DNA from: Treponema primitia ZAS-1 | Lineage (GTDB): Bacteria > Spirochaetota > Spirochaetia > Treponematales > Breznakiellaceae | Length of the DNA: 64,000 bases | Reading direction: 5' to 3' | Assembly (NCBI RefSeq): GCF_000297095.1 | Contig: NZ_AEEA01000050.1 | Location: forward strand, 1-64,000 | Shown: piece by piece, positions 20,701-30,800 of the stretch | How the letters are laid out: each line of letters starts with the position of its first letter | How positions within the stretch are numbered: the stretch's first letter is position 1 | Program-made: the position numbers and the translations under genes | The notes under the pieces: generated by a model | What the model was told of the DNA's origin: nothing | The model's database searches: none | Seen by the model: only the letters and a program-made list of their open reading frames with translations

Positions 20701-20939
20701 TTATCCATTATCATATCCTGAATATTAAAGGCTGAACTTATTAAGGTGGATTCCGGTTCCCGCAGGGTTGTTTTCAAATTTGCATCCGCAGTATGGATGA
20801 ACTCGTTGGCGCTTGCGATAAGCTGTCTTCGCATAATAATACCGGTGGAGATTAAACTGCCCGCAATCATGAAGAGGAAAATAAAAACGACCACCAGAAG
20901 TTGCTGATAATTTTTTCTTATAACAAACGCCGTGTTCAT
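17790..20939 (-). CDS. dCACHE hybrid histidine kinase with complete amino-acid-type ligand motif
   Basis: A 1049-residue kinase. Two membrane helices (about 12-34 and 303-325) flank a periplasmic dCACHE domain carrying Y131, R136, W138, Y139, D141 and a later D185 in LAMDVQL. This is the residue pattern described for amino-acid-binding dCACHE sensors. Inside are HisKA (H349), HATPase (DSGIGI), a degenerate receiver, a true receiver ([14 protein letters not shown]), HPt (HALKSAAGT) and the conserved tail. The motif predicts an amino acid or similar amine ligand, although the next genes encode BMP (nucleoside-type) lipoproteins. The gene lies 3 nt after the small ORF that ends at 20943. Confidence 0.95.
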   Translation of the reverse strand: MNTAFVIRKNYQQLLVVVFIFLFMIAGSLISTGIIMRRQLIASANEFIHTADANLKTTLREPESTLISSAFNIQDMIMDKNHSQEDILRYLITLTDWLTANEDRLSGFNGMYGFIREEFLDGTRWEPPEDYVPQERPWYIDAKESPGQIIMTSPYVDAQTNSIVVSFAQELFDDSGRSLGVLAMDVQLTRLESYVRSLKLSEEGYGILLNENLEIMVHPDGAYINKPLGDLFSDTGNPNIKRNQTNKKTSVLTETLAKKKEINALQIWDKNSSRVIVFFRQAYNGWYLGLVVPEANFYHDIYRISFAIFLVGTVLMFILCYMLIRLSAAKLRSDEENKSKSSFLARMSHEIRTPMNAVIGMSELALRAETLPRMNEYVTGIKQAGLNLLSLINDILDLSKIEAGSLQINSAPYLLASLINDVLNVIRIRINEKPILFTANVDAKIPNNLVGDEARIRQILLNLLSNAAKYTRKGYIMLTIGMEKQAPLGDGEKQLILTIEIADSGIGIKKEDLSGLFGNFVRFDAEKNKNIEGTGLGLAITRNLCLAMGGDITAQSEYGKGSVFTARIPQGYTDDTKLAELENPEEKRILFYDDRAFYAESLFLTLENLGLTVTVTITADDFLEKLKTGEFPFAFVSESVVENARKVIQEGDLKTVLTLLANLGEISSFQDIPIIIMPAWSVPIANVLNGIKQSDYRENAEVRFIAPEARVLIVDDIETNLKVAEGLLALYQTGIHTCTGGEQAIALVKEHSYDIVFMDHMMPGMDGIEATEVIRALSSLRGDYFRKLPIIALTANAVAGMKEMFLSKGFTDYLAKPIEMSKLEEIMAKWIPREKKQLNEAAKTNAEITSLSADYSPLTAIGVDLTKGIAMTGGTETAYRKVLSTFRKDVLERLPLLEHVPNEQELSLFTTSVHALKSAAGTIGAAAVSKAAAELEAAGKAGDLFFITEQLPQFYRDLQNLVEQIGLALDTRATAEADSGETFTQYLPLLTELAEALKQENIGTIHRILAELEEKPFDTKTKETISSISNAVLMSDFEDAIKEIETLHR

Positions 20940-20942
20940 CTA

Positions 20943-21200
20943 TTATTTTCTCCTGGTGACGATAAATTCGCCGTAGGGGTAACCACATTCATTGCCCTTT
21001 ATTCGGATCTCCGCGTTTATCCGGCCCCGGGTGGAGAAATATGGTTCCCAAAGGATACCTGTTCTGCAATTTCCCGGGGCAGTAAGGGTGGCAAAATGAT
21101 GGCAATGGAGTACTGCGGTAATTCCGTTGATGGTATGGCGGTAGGTTTTTCGATCAAAGCGGGGTTCAAATTGCAGTTTCCTTTTTACAAAATCAGCCAT
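20943..21200 (-). CDS. Small protein, possible internally deleted remnant
   Basis: An 85-residue ORF. I chose the ATG at 21200 (MADFVKRKL) because it overlaps the previous small ORF by 8 nt and has GGAAAGAGGAAC-like purines just upstream. A longer in-frame start at 21299 would run back through the 71-residue ORF. The N-terminal half (RHTINGITAVLHCHHFATL) and the C-terminal end (CGYPYGEFIV) look like the two ends of a larger ligand-binding or hydrolase domain of the V4R or ATC-hydrolase sort with the middle missing. That assignment is a guess from general resemblance, not a firm family match. It sits between kinases and would be co-transcribed. Confidence 0.5.
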   Translation of the reverse strand: MADFVKRKLQFEPRFDRKTYRHTINGITAVLHCHHFATLTAPGNCRTGILWEPYFSTRGRINAEIRIKGNECGYPYGEFIVTRRK

Positions 21201-21408
21201 TGGTTCCTCTTTCCTGAATTGAGACCGGACATTCCTTGGCGGTAATATCCCGGTAAGCCCGTCTGAACTTCTCCAGCATCTCCTGAGTATCCGGAACATT
21301 CGCCGCCATTTGGCTTGGCAGGCCCATCGTCATGGCAAGCCTCATTTGGGCTCTCATACCGCCGTCTTGTTTGATAGCAGTATAAATGCTCGTTAGTTTT
21401 ACTCCCAT
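21193..21408 (-). CDS. Small conserved-looking protein of unknown function
   Basis: A 71-residue ORF with a good ribosome-binding site (AAAGGAG about 10 nt upstream of the ATG at 21408). It is soluble and mostly helical in appearance (GGMRAQMRLAMTMGLPSQMAA, then a charged C-terminal half). I do not recognise the family with confidence. It overlaps the next small ORF by 8 nt, suggesting that the two are a coupled unit. Both may once have served a larger protein. Confidence 0.55.
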   Translation of the reverse strand: MGVKLTSIYTAIKQDGGMRAQMRLAMTMGLPSQMAANVPDTQEMLEKFRRAYRDITAKECPVSIQERGTNG

Positions 21409-21510
21409 TTATAAAGCTCCTTTAAAAATTGCTACTTTTAGTATTAAATAGTTTCCACCGTCTCTACGTTCGGGCTCACCGCTTTTCCGTATTGCATATC
21501 TTGCAATGTA

Positions 21511-21786
21511 TCATGTTTTTGGTGAAAAACCCCTATCTTTTGTCCAGGCTTGGGGGAGCTTTTCTAAACTTTTAGCTATTATTAAGGGTATGTTTCTAGA
21601 CTTTTTTCCAGTTGATAGTCCTTCTATAATAAAGGATATTACCGGCAGGCGTTCCATAGCTTCATCATCCGGAATATGTACTTTTTTTATTCCCGCAAGT
21701 CCCTCCAGGAGTGCCCAGGTGATTTCCCGTTCTTTATCTGAAATAAATCTTTCATTTTCCACATAGTGTTTAAGCGCTGCATTCAT
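21511..21786 (-). CDS. Short ORF resembling a class V aminotransferase C-terminal fragment
   Basis: A 91-residue ORF whose ATG overlaps the stop of the 21783-24584 kinase (ATGA). The segment EREITWALLEGLAGIKKVHI, followed by RLPVISFIIEGL, resembles the C-terminal domain of cysteine-desulfurase-like (class V) aminotransferases. A complete enzyme would be about 370-400 residues and would include a PLP-binding Lys, which is missing here. It is best read as a broken fragment captured behind a kinase gene, translated by coupling or not at all. Confidence in the family is low to moderate. Confidence 0.45.
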   Translation of the reverse strand: MNAALKHYVENERFISDKEREITWALLEGLAGIKKVHIPDDEAMERLPVISFIIEGLSTGKKSRNIPLIIAKSLEKLPQAWTKDRGFSPKT

Positions 21787-24584
21787 GCTGGTAACAGCTC
21801 TTTAACGGCCTTTATGGCCTCCCCAAACTCGGTCATCAAAACCGCATTAGCCACACTATTGAGGTTTTCCTTTATTTTTGCGTCCAGGGGCTTTTCTTCC
21901 AGTTCCGCAAGGAGGCGGCGTATGGTCCCGGGCTGCTCCTGTTCCAGCGCGGCGGCAAGTTCTCTGAACAAGGAAATACATGAATCGGGGATTTTTCCGG
22001 CAGTTTGTATTTTACCCTCACCGGATGATGTTGCTTCATTCAACGTCAGTCCTATCTGTTCCACCACCATTTTAAGATCCCGGTAGAAATTCGGAAGTAG
22101 TTTTTCGATAAGATCCGTATCCCCGGCCTTTCCCGCTGCTTCCAATTCTGCCGCCTCCTTTGATACGGCTGCGGCGCCGATGGTTCCGGAGGCGCTTTTT
22201 AAGGCGTGTACACTGTTGGTAAACAGGGGCAATTCCTGTTCTCCGGGCGTATTGTGAAGCAGGGGCATACGATCAAGTGCATCCTTGCAAAAAACGGCCA
22301 GTATCTTACGGTAGGCGGCTTCGGTCCCCCCGGTCATGGCCATACCTTTGGCAGTATCTACCCCGTTTATTTTCATATTCGTGCTTTCCTCGGCAGGCGC
22401 AGCAATTGTACTGTTTTCCAGTATCTGTTTTTCAGGAGGAATCCATTTTGCTATCATGGCGTCCATTTTTACAATCTCTATGGGCTTGGAAATATAATCG
22501 CTGAATCCGCTCTCAAGAAACATTTCTTTCATCCCCGTAACCGCATTTGCGGTAAGGGCTATGATGGGAAGGGCTTTAAAATAATCGCCGTTGATGGAAC
22601 GGATCGCTGCGGTTGCTTCAACCCCGTCCATTTCCGGCATCATGTGATCCATGAATACCATATCGTACATAGTATTACGAACCAGATCGACCGCTTCCTT
22701 TCCGCTGGTACAGGTGGTAATATCCATCCTATACGGCGAAAGAAGACCACGGGCCACATTCAGGTTTGTGGATATATCATCTACGATGAGTATTCTCGCT
22801 TCCGGTGCCGTAAACCTGACGGGAGATTTTTTCTCCTGTTTAATTTCTTTTACGCCGTTAAGCACATTTGCTATGAGAACCGTATGGGCGGGAATACTTA
22901 TCATGGGTATATCCCGGAACAGTTCATCATCCTCCAGTTTTGCCAGAAGCACAAGCACTGTTTTTTTATTCCATTCCTGTATAAAATTCTGAACTTCCTC
23001 CGCAGCATCCGGGGATACAAAGGTAAAGGGCCAGATATCTTTTTCAAGTTCCTCAAATAAACCCTCACGGTTAGTAACTCTAAAAGGAACCGCAAGGTTT
23101 TTTAGGGAATTGATCAGGGAATCCCGGTAGACATCCCTCCGTTCATAGAGCAGCACCGCCTTGTTTTCTGCCTTATCCAATCCGGCTATAGGCCGTTCCT
23201 CACGAACCTTTTGAGGGATGAGGGCGCTAAAGACACTGCCTTCCCCGTACCTGGATTGGACCGTAATATCTCCGCCCATGAGGCGGCAAATATTACGGCT
23301 TATGGCAAGTCCCAGACCTGTCCCCTCAATACTCCGGTTTCTGTGGCTGTCGAATCGGGTAAAATCGCCGAAAAGTTTATCCATATCCGTTTCTTTTATG
23401 CCGTACCCGGTATCCGTTACCTCAAAGCTAAGGGTGATTTCTTCACCCTCCCGCTTACCATGGTTGGGAATACCGGCCACGGTAAGTTTTATGTATCCCT
23501 TTTCTGTATACTTAACCGCGTTTGAGAGGAGGTTAAGCAAAACCTGCCTGATACGTATCATATCCCCGTATAGTTTGGCGGGTATGTTCCTGTCTATATC
23601 GGTAATAAATCGGATCCGCTTTTCTCCCAGTCTGACCTTAATAATATTAACCACATCATGGATCAGGGATTCAAAATAATATTCCGCGGGGGCCAGTTCC
23701 ATTTTTCCGGACTCGATTTTTGAAAAATCCAGAATATCATTAATGATGGAAAGCAGACTTTCACCGGCTTGTTTAATACTCATGGCATCGGTGTATATTT
23801 CAGAGTTCGGGGATTTCCGCAAAATCATCTCGGTCATCCCCAGGATCGCGTTCATTGGTGTCCGTATCTCATGGCTGGTATTGGCAAGAAAACTGCTTTT
23901 AGCCGCCGCAGCTTCCTCCGCCTTGGCGGCGGCCTCCTCGGCTTTTAGCCGGGCCGTTTCCAGTTCCCCGGTAAGCTTTTTAACCCGTCTGTCATTGGTA
24001 ACCCGTACCCATTCGTAGGCCATGGTTAGTAAAAAAACTAAAATGAATACGCAGAGAATGCGGAAACCTACGGCGCTTTCATAGGCAAAGCCTGCGTCGG
24101 GGACGAAGACGGTAATCCCCACGGCAACCAAAAGCAATCCCGACAGGATAGAACCGGCTGTTAATCCGAGGATGAAAATGGCTATCAGCGGCTGAGCGTA
24201 GATCCACAGCCCTGCGAACCCGCTTACCCCGCCTGAAAAGGCAAGGACGGCGCAGAGGGTACTGAAGGCCGCCACGGGAAGCATGGCTGAAAACGTAAAA
24301 GGCAGCCGGGTCCGCAGCAAAAAGACACTGCTAATACAGATCAGGGCCACCGTAAAATCGAGCAGACTCCGCAGGGTATTGCCGGCAATAAAAACGGTAA
24401 TGCCGAAGGTAATCAGAAAAAAGGCTCCCAACATGAGGGCGACATTCAGGCTGACGTACCGGATCATCGCATCGTTCACCACCTGCCCAAGAGAATCCCG
24501 ATTGTCAGATGCGGCTTGCGGCGCCCCCTGGTTTTCAAATTTTCCGCTGGTAAGAAGGCGGAGTATGCTGCTATTTGTTTTCAT
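21783..24584 (-). CDS. Multi-pass membrane hybrid histidine kinase (first kinase of the array)
   Basis: A 933-residue kinase. Residues 40-192 hold about six membrane helices, followed by an Ala/Glu-rich coiled coil (about 200-228) and HisKA with H238. HATPase ([19 protein letters not shown]), a degenerate receiver (FTFVSPDAAEEV in place of the acceptor strand), a true receiver ([14 protein letters not shown]), HPt (HALKSASGT) and the shared tail follow. Its architecture is closest to the 9481-12267 kinase. The ATG lies 14 nt inside the preceding small ORF. It is the most upstream kinase on this strand, so the operon promoter probably lies in or above 24585-24900, but I see no convincing promoter there. 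Confidence 0.95.
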   Translation of the reverse strand: MKTNSSILRLLTSGKFENQGAPQAASDNRDSLGQVVNDAMIRYVSLNVALMLGAFFLITFGITVFIAGNTLRSLLDFTVALICISSVFLLRTRLPFTFSAMLPVAAFSTLCAVLAFSGGVSGFAGLWIYAQPLIAIFILGLTAGSILSGLLLVAVGITVFVPDAGFAYESAVGFRILCVFILVFLLTMAYEWVRVTNDRRVKKLTGELETARLKAEEAAAKAEEAAAAKSSFLANTSHEIRTPMNAILGMTEMILRKSPNSEIYTDAMSIKQAGESLLSIINDILDFSKIESGKMELAPAEYYFESLIHDVVNIIKVRLGEKRIRFITDIDRNIPAKLYGDMIRIRQVLLNLLSNAVKYTEKGYIKLTVAGIPNHGKREGEEITLSFEVTDTGYGIKETDMDKLFGDFTRFDSHRNRSIEGTGLGLAISRNICRLMGGDITVQSRYGEGSVFSALIPQKVREERPIAGLDKAENKAVLLYERRDVYRDSLINSLKNLAVPFRVTNREGLFEELEKDIWPFTFVSPDAAEEVQNFIQEWNKKTVLVLLAKLEDDELFRDIPMISIPAHTVLIANVLNGVKEIKQEKKSPVRFTAPEARILIVDDISTNLNVARGLLSPYRMDITTCTSGKEAVDLVRNTMYDMVFMDHMMPEMDGVEATAAIRSINGDYFKALPIIALTANAVTGMKEMFLESGFSDYISKPIEIVKMDAMIAKWIPPEKQILENSTIAAPAEESTNMKINGVDTAKGMAMTGGTEAAYRKILAVFCKDALDRMPLLHNTPGEQELPLFTNSVHALKSASGTIGAAAVSKEAAELEAAGKAGDTDLIEKLLPNFYRDLKMVVEQIGLTLNEATSSGEGKIQTAGKIPDSCISLFRELAAALEQEQPGTIRRLLAELEEKPLDAKIKENLNSVANAVLMTEFGEAIKAVKELLPA

Positions 24585-24756
24585 CCACTTCCCCGGACTT
24601 TGCCTGCTTTTTCCTCGTATTTTTGGATTTTTGACAATCTATTACTGCTTTATCAATATATCCCTGCAAGTAGGATTTATCCACTTTTGACAGAAGTTTT
24701 ATCTTTTTTTCAAAGGATAGCTCGTTTAGGCTGTCCTCATTGTTCGTACTCTCCAC
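24571..24756 (-). CDS. Small basic protein, possible first gene of the kinase operon
   Basis: A 61-residue ORF starting with GTG at 24756, chosen because AGGGAGGA sits 5-7 nt upstream. The longer ATG start at 24804 has no ribosome-binding site. The protein is highly charged with a Lys-rich C-terminus (LLSKVDKSYLQGYIDKAVID, then KSKNTRKKQAK) and no membrane segment. Its end overlaps the start of the first hybrid kinase by 14 nt. I do not recognise the family. It may be a real leader protein of the operon or simply an open frame. Confidence 0.45.
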   Translation of the reverse strand: MESTNNEDSLNELSFEKKIKLLSKVDKSYLQGYIDKAVIDCQKSKNTRKKQAKSGEVDENK

Positions 24757-24895
24757 CCAGGTTCCTCCCTTTTTGATTCCATTACCAGGGTGTTCCACGC
24801 CCATGAAAGGGTGGTCATTGATGAAGTCGTCGACGCTATCCTGCTTAAAAGTATGATGGAAGGAGATGAAAAGTAAGCCATTAGAGGGTTATACT

Positions 24896-27800
24896 ATGGT
24901 CATGACCCCTCCAAATAATTCTAACCGGTTTTACCGTTTTTCGTTCCCGGCGCTAACCCTATTCTGCGCGGCCTTGACTTGCCTGGTTTTAAGCGCCTGC
25001 GGGAAGGATGCCCGGGCCGGCGGGCCGGTGACGGTGTTTTCCGGGACGGCGGCGTCTGCGGGGCGGATCCCGGCGGAGTTGGCGGAGTACCGTATCGCCT
25101 ATTACGAGGCGATTGCGGCGGCGGAGACCGAGGGTTCAGGCGGGCTTATTCAGGAGAGTGATGAGCCCTTTACGATTGTGGATTATGGTCCTCGGGGGGA
25201 TTTACCCAGCGAGATAAAAAAACCTTCTATATATGTGGTGTTTTCCCAGCCCGTGGTTCCCCTTTCCCGATTGGGGGCGCCTATTCGGGATGGGAAGGCG
25301 TTTTTTACGGTAGAACCGGCTATGGAAGGGGTGTACCGGTGGTATGGGTCCCGGCTGCTGGCCTTTGAACCGGATGCGGAAAGTCTGCCCCAGCGGCGCT
25401 ATACCGTAACGATTTCGGACCGGCTGCAATCCCTGGGGGGGAAGCGGCTTACCGGGGAACGGTCCTTCAGCTTTGAAACCGAACGGCTTTCCCTGCTGAC
25501 CTGGAGTTTGGGGACCGGAGAGCAGTATGTGTTCCCCTGGGATGTGGGACCCGAGGACGGGGGGCTTATCAACCTGATCTTTTCCTACCCCGTCAATCTA
25601 ACAGAAATTATGAAGTGGATTGAGATCCGCGGGGCGGGAAGGACCTGGCCCTTTACGGTTTCCCGGCCCGAAATCATCAAGGACTGGGGGTTTCTGCGGG
25701 GACGTTCTGCGGCGGCGCCGGAGCAGGGGGTACGGCTTTCCCTGCGGGAGCGGCTTCCCCCGGACACGGATGTGGAGATCCGTATTCTGGCAGGGGCCCG
25801 GTCGGAAGCGGACTGGCTGGGGTCGAAGGAAGAGCAGCGGGAAAGCTTCCATACCCTGCGGCCCTTTAGGTTTGGGCGGTATTCGGTGAGGACCGATTCT
25901 AATCCCCGCACCCAGGAGGGGGATACGATCCCCATTTCCCTTGATTTTACCCATGGGATCGATCCTGAGGGAGTGGAGAACTATTTTTCCATCGATGGGA
26001 TTGGGGCGCTTAAGAAGGAAAATATCCATGTCTATGGGGATAGGGTGATACTGAACCGGCTTCCCCTGGAATATCAGCACGAATACACGGTACGGATAGC
26101 GGCGGAACTCAAGGATCTGTGGGGCAGGCAGTTGGGGCAAGCCCAGGTGATTCAGGTAAAGGTTGGAGACGCCAATAGCTACGTGTACATCCGCAATACC
26201 GGATCCAAGATGTTGGAGGCGGGATTTCCCCCGATGATCGTCTGGGAAGCCCAGAATCCGGTCTCTTTAAAGCGGCGTCTTTCCGCAGCCCGGGGACCCT
26301 ATGATCGTGCGGACCCCCCCGTGGAGGATGTGGATCCCGATCTGCTCCCCCGGAATTCCAAGCGGTACTTTATGGAAGACCTCAGTCCCTTCCTGGGGAG
26401 CGGCGGTAAGGGGAGCGCCGCCCTGAGCTGGGATTACGCAACCCGGTCCTCCTGGGAAGCGGGGCGGGTGTACCGGAACTCCGCCTGGCTTTCCGTACAG
26501 GTTACGGACCTGGGCGTTACCACCCGGTACGGGTATAACCGGGCGCTGGTCTGGGTGACTAGGCTTTCCACCGGGGAGCCCGTAGCGGGGGCCAGGGTGG
26601 AGCTGCTCGAGGGAACCGGGTTACAGGCTGAGGGCAGAACCAATACCGAGGGGCTTGCGGTTTTCAGTTTTTCCGATGGGGAGTTTGTCCGCCGCTTTAG
26701 CCCACCGGAAACTTCGTCAAGTTTGAGGGAAAGCGCCGGAAAGGGGCTGCGTATCCGGGTTGTCGAGAACGGCGGCGCCCAGGCCGGTGGGGATGAGCTT
26801 GAGTTTGTCCCCAACGACAGCCATAATCTTTGGCGCTTTGGGGTAGATTCTGTGACGAGCCCCTTTAGGGCGGAGGAGCAGCTGCCGATGATTTTCCTCT
26901 TCACCGACCGGGGCTTATACCGTCCCGGGGAGACCCTGACTTTCCGGGGTATAGACCGCAGCCTTACCCGGGGCCAATACCAGCCCTACCAGGGCAAGTA
27001 TAGCGTAGAAATTCTTTTGCCGGCCGGCGGCAATCGGACCCTGGCGGTTCTTGATGGGGTAAGTACCGGTACCGGAGGAAGTTCGGGTATCTTCGAGCTG
27101 CCTGCGGAACTGGAGCCGGGGCAATATGTACTCCGCTATACCCGTCTTTCCAAGGAGGATCCGGGGGTAAAGACCCTCAGTTTCCAGGTGGCGAATTTTG
27201 AGCGCCTCCGGGTAGAGGGGTCGGTGAGTTTTCCGGATCTGCCCTTCTACCAGGGTGAAACCCTTACGGGGAAACTTTCCGCTTCCTACTTGGCGGGGGG
27301 CGCCTTGACCGGAGCCCCCTATTCCTTTTACTGGACCCGGGAACCTGCGGCCTTCAATCCCGGCGGGAACTGGCAATATTGGCATTTTGGCCCTGAAAAT
27401 AACGATGGGCGTTCTTTTTTGAGCCGGGGGGAAGGGAATTTAGGCCCCCAGGGGAGCGCCGATATCAGTTTGGTACCCCAGGGGGACGGTGTTGAGGGCG
27501 CGGTCTACCGGTATCGGCTGGAAGGGTCGGTGCAGGACGCGGGGCGGCAGGAAATTGCCAGCAGAAACGCCGTAACGGTGCACCCCGCATCGTTTTACAT
27601 CGCCGCCCGGCTGGATACCGGGACCATGCGGGCGGTCAATTTGGCAGAATCGAAGAATTCCGCCTATTTCCTCGCCGCGGGAAGTCCCGCCACGGTGAGT
27701 TGGGCCCTGGTGAATGCCCAGGGTGAAAGCTATCGGTTTCCCGAAAACGGGAAGGGGGAGCTCGCCGTTCAGTTTGTGCGTCACGAATGGAAGCAGTCCC

Positions 27801-30800
27801 GGCAGGCGGGAATAGGCGGCCGGGTGAACCTGCTCTGGGAGCGGGTTGAAACGGTGGTTGAGGAAAGGACGGTGCGCCTGACAACTGCGACCAGCGGTGT
27901 GCTGAACTTTACCCCGGACCAGGGCGGTCAGTGGGAACTTCGGCTGCGGAGCCGGGATGCCCGGGACCGGCCCGTGGTCACCCGGCTGAGTTTTTATGTC
28001 AGCGGGGCAGGGTGGGTACGCTGGGGTTCGGCAGATGCGGACGCCATCACCCTGAGGACGGACAAACAGATCTACGCCCCCGGGGAAACAGCAAAACTGT
28101 TGGTCCAGTCGCCCCTGCCAAAGGGAAAGTATCTGCTCACCCTGGAACGGGAGGGTATCTTCTCTGAAAAGATCATCGACCTTGATGGTTCCGCGCGGAC
28201 CATCGACATTCCTATAGAAGAATCATACGTACCCATTGTGTATGCGGCTATTTCGTCCTATACGATCCGTTCCGGGGCTGGGGAGAATAGTTACTATGAG
28301 CCGGATCTGGACAAGCCTAAGGGGATTTTCGGACTCGCTGCCATTTATGTGGATAACGCAAGCCGTCATTATCAGATTGAGATTCAACCCGGCCAGGGTG
28401 TATACGGTCCCGGAGATGACGCCGATGTGCGGCTCCGGGTGACCCTTGGCGGCAAGCCCGTTTCGGGGGTGGAACTGAGTTTTATGGCGGTAGACCGGGG
28501 GGTGGTGGATCTCATCAATTACCATGTCCCGGACCCGCTTGCGTTTTTCTACGACCCCAATAATTTTCCTCTGGGGGTGCGGGGGGCGGACAGCCGGTCC
28601 CTGCTTATCGATCCCGTAACCTATGCCCTTTCGGATCTCCAGGGAGGTGACGCTGAGGACGAATCCAAACTTGAAGAGCGTAAGGACTTCCGGCCCACCG
28701 CAGTTTTCGAACCCTACCTGCTCACCGGTCCCGATGGAACAGTGATGGTGCGTTTCAGCCTCCCGGATTCACTGACCACTTACCGCTGTACCGCAGTAGC
28801 GGTGGGGCAGGAGGCCGGGTTTGCCGCCTTCGGTATACAGGAGCGGGACCTTAGGGTGAGCGCCCCCATGACGGCCCTCATCGCCGCTCCCCGGAAGCTG
28901 CGCTGGCGTGATACCGCTCAGGTCTCTCTGATCCTGACGAATCTTGAAAACACCGCGGCGGAAGCCAAGGTTAGCTTGGAAATTGAGGACCTGTCGAAGG
29001 ATACTCCGGTACTTGTGGTGGACGGTACGACGGAGCGGACCTTGAATGTGCAGCCCGGCGAATCCCTTGAGGCGCCCTTCCGGGTGGCGGCGGTTGGTTC
29101 CGGGAGAGCCCGGCTTATCTTTACCCTCCGTTCTCCGAAGGTGAACGAGCGGATCATCCGGGAAATTGATATAGACCGGCCCAGGGTTTACGAAACAGTA
29201 ACGGTGATGGGGAATTTGGGTGAAGCTCCCTTTATCGAGGAAGGTGTGGTGATAGGCGGAGAAACAGGAACACTGTCTGTTTCCCTGGCCGCTTCCCGGC
29301 TGGCCATGCTCAAGGATGCTGTGGGTTACCTTCTGGACTACCCCTATGGCTGCCTTGAACAGCGTACTGCCCGGCTCCTTCCCCTGATTGCCTTTGGGGA
29401 TAGTCTTGCCGCTCTTCAGCTTGACAGCCCCGTGACGGATGTCAGAAAAACTATCGAGGATGAATTGGCGCTCCTCGCGAAGAACAAGCTGTCCGACGGA
29501 TCCTATCCCTATTGGCCGGGGAACAGCCGGGGGGACTATTTTGTCACCCTTCGTGTGGGGCATATCGCGGCGCTGGCCAAAGAGAAGGGCTATGCGGTTC
29601 CCGGCGGCATTGATATCCCCAGGCTCCTTACCTTTTTGAGTTCCTCCGAATCCGCCCGGTACCATCTAACCCGGGATCCCTTTCTCCAGGGTTACAGCCT
29701 CTGGGTCAGGGCCATGCTGGGAGAGAGGGTAGGGAGCGAGCTGCGGACCTACCTGAACCGGGGGGACGAGCTGGGTATAAGCGGCATGAGTTTCGCCGGG
29801 CTTACCGCTCTGGCACTGGACATGAAGGATCTGGCGACTACCGCCCGGGACCGGGTCAGGCGTTACATCCGTCCCCAGACCCGTTCCCTGGACATTACGG
29901 ATACTGCGGAGTCCCGGATAGCCAGGAGCTACTGGAACCGGGAAACCGATAAGTATGCCCTGGCGCTGATGCTCTACCAGTCCCTGAATCCCAAGGATGA
30001 TATGACCACCCGGCTTGCCAACGCGTTGATCGACAAGCAGCGGCGGGGGCAGGGCAGAGCCGGCTGGTCCGATACGGCCGCAAGCTTCTGGGCTGTCCTT
30101 GCCTTCGGGTGGATCAGCGATACTGAGGCCCTGGATGCCGCCCCCCGGACTGCGGGGGAAACTTCGTTGCAAAATGCGCGGGTTTCCCTGGGAGGACATG
30201 CTCTGTTTAGCGCAGATTTTGAACCAAAGGGCGGGGTTCCGGTTTCCCGCATCTTTAGTTTTACTGAACCGCCCCTGGCGGGACTTGAGCGGAATACTCT
30301 GTTCCCCCTGCGTATTGAGCGGGAGGCCGCTGCCCCGAACGCCGAATCAGCGCGGGGAACTTCGTTGCAAGTAGTAGCCCGGCTCTATTATACCGCAAGC
30401 CTCCGCTACGGCATCCCCGCGGAACTGGCGGGTGTGCGGGACGAGGGGCTCGGGGTATTTGTGGAAACCCTGGACGCCGATGGCCGTCCGGTGACCGACG
30501 GCAGGCTTACTGCGGGGAAGGTCTACACCAGGCGGGTGGTGATTTCAAGCCCCCGGGCCCGTTCCTATGTGGCGGTACGGGTCCCGGTCCCCTCGGGCGC
30601 GGAAATTGTGGACGCCTCTTTTGTCAGCAGTGGAACTATCCCTCCGGACAACGACACTAAGCCTGAGCGGGACTACTGGACACCCTATGAGCAGCCGCCC
30701 CTGCAATTTATCTTTGATGATGAGGTTCGGTTCCACTGGGATCAATTTCCCCAGGGGAAAAAAGAAGCGGTCTTCCGTTTCCGGGCGGTCATGCCCGGGG

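Noticed and set aside
24730..24876. Open plus-strand frame ending in SMMEGDEK before the alpha-2-macroglobulin gene
   Set aside because: It has no good start codon or ribosome-binding site and is antisense to the small GTG-initiated ORF. It is probably chance.
24866..24895. Longer start for the alpha-2-macroglobulin gene at ATG 24866
   Set aside because: The purine-rich site abuts the ATG without a spacer. ATG 24896 has a properly spaced site and gives a normal signal peptide.
28769..29665. Long antisense frame inside the alpha-2-macroglobulin gene (also 56253-57245 and 59300-60448)
   Set aside because: These frames oppose strongly conserved genes and show no family motif. They reflect the GC-biased codon use of the real genes.
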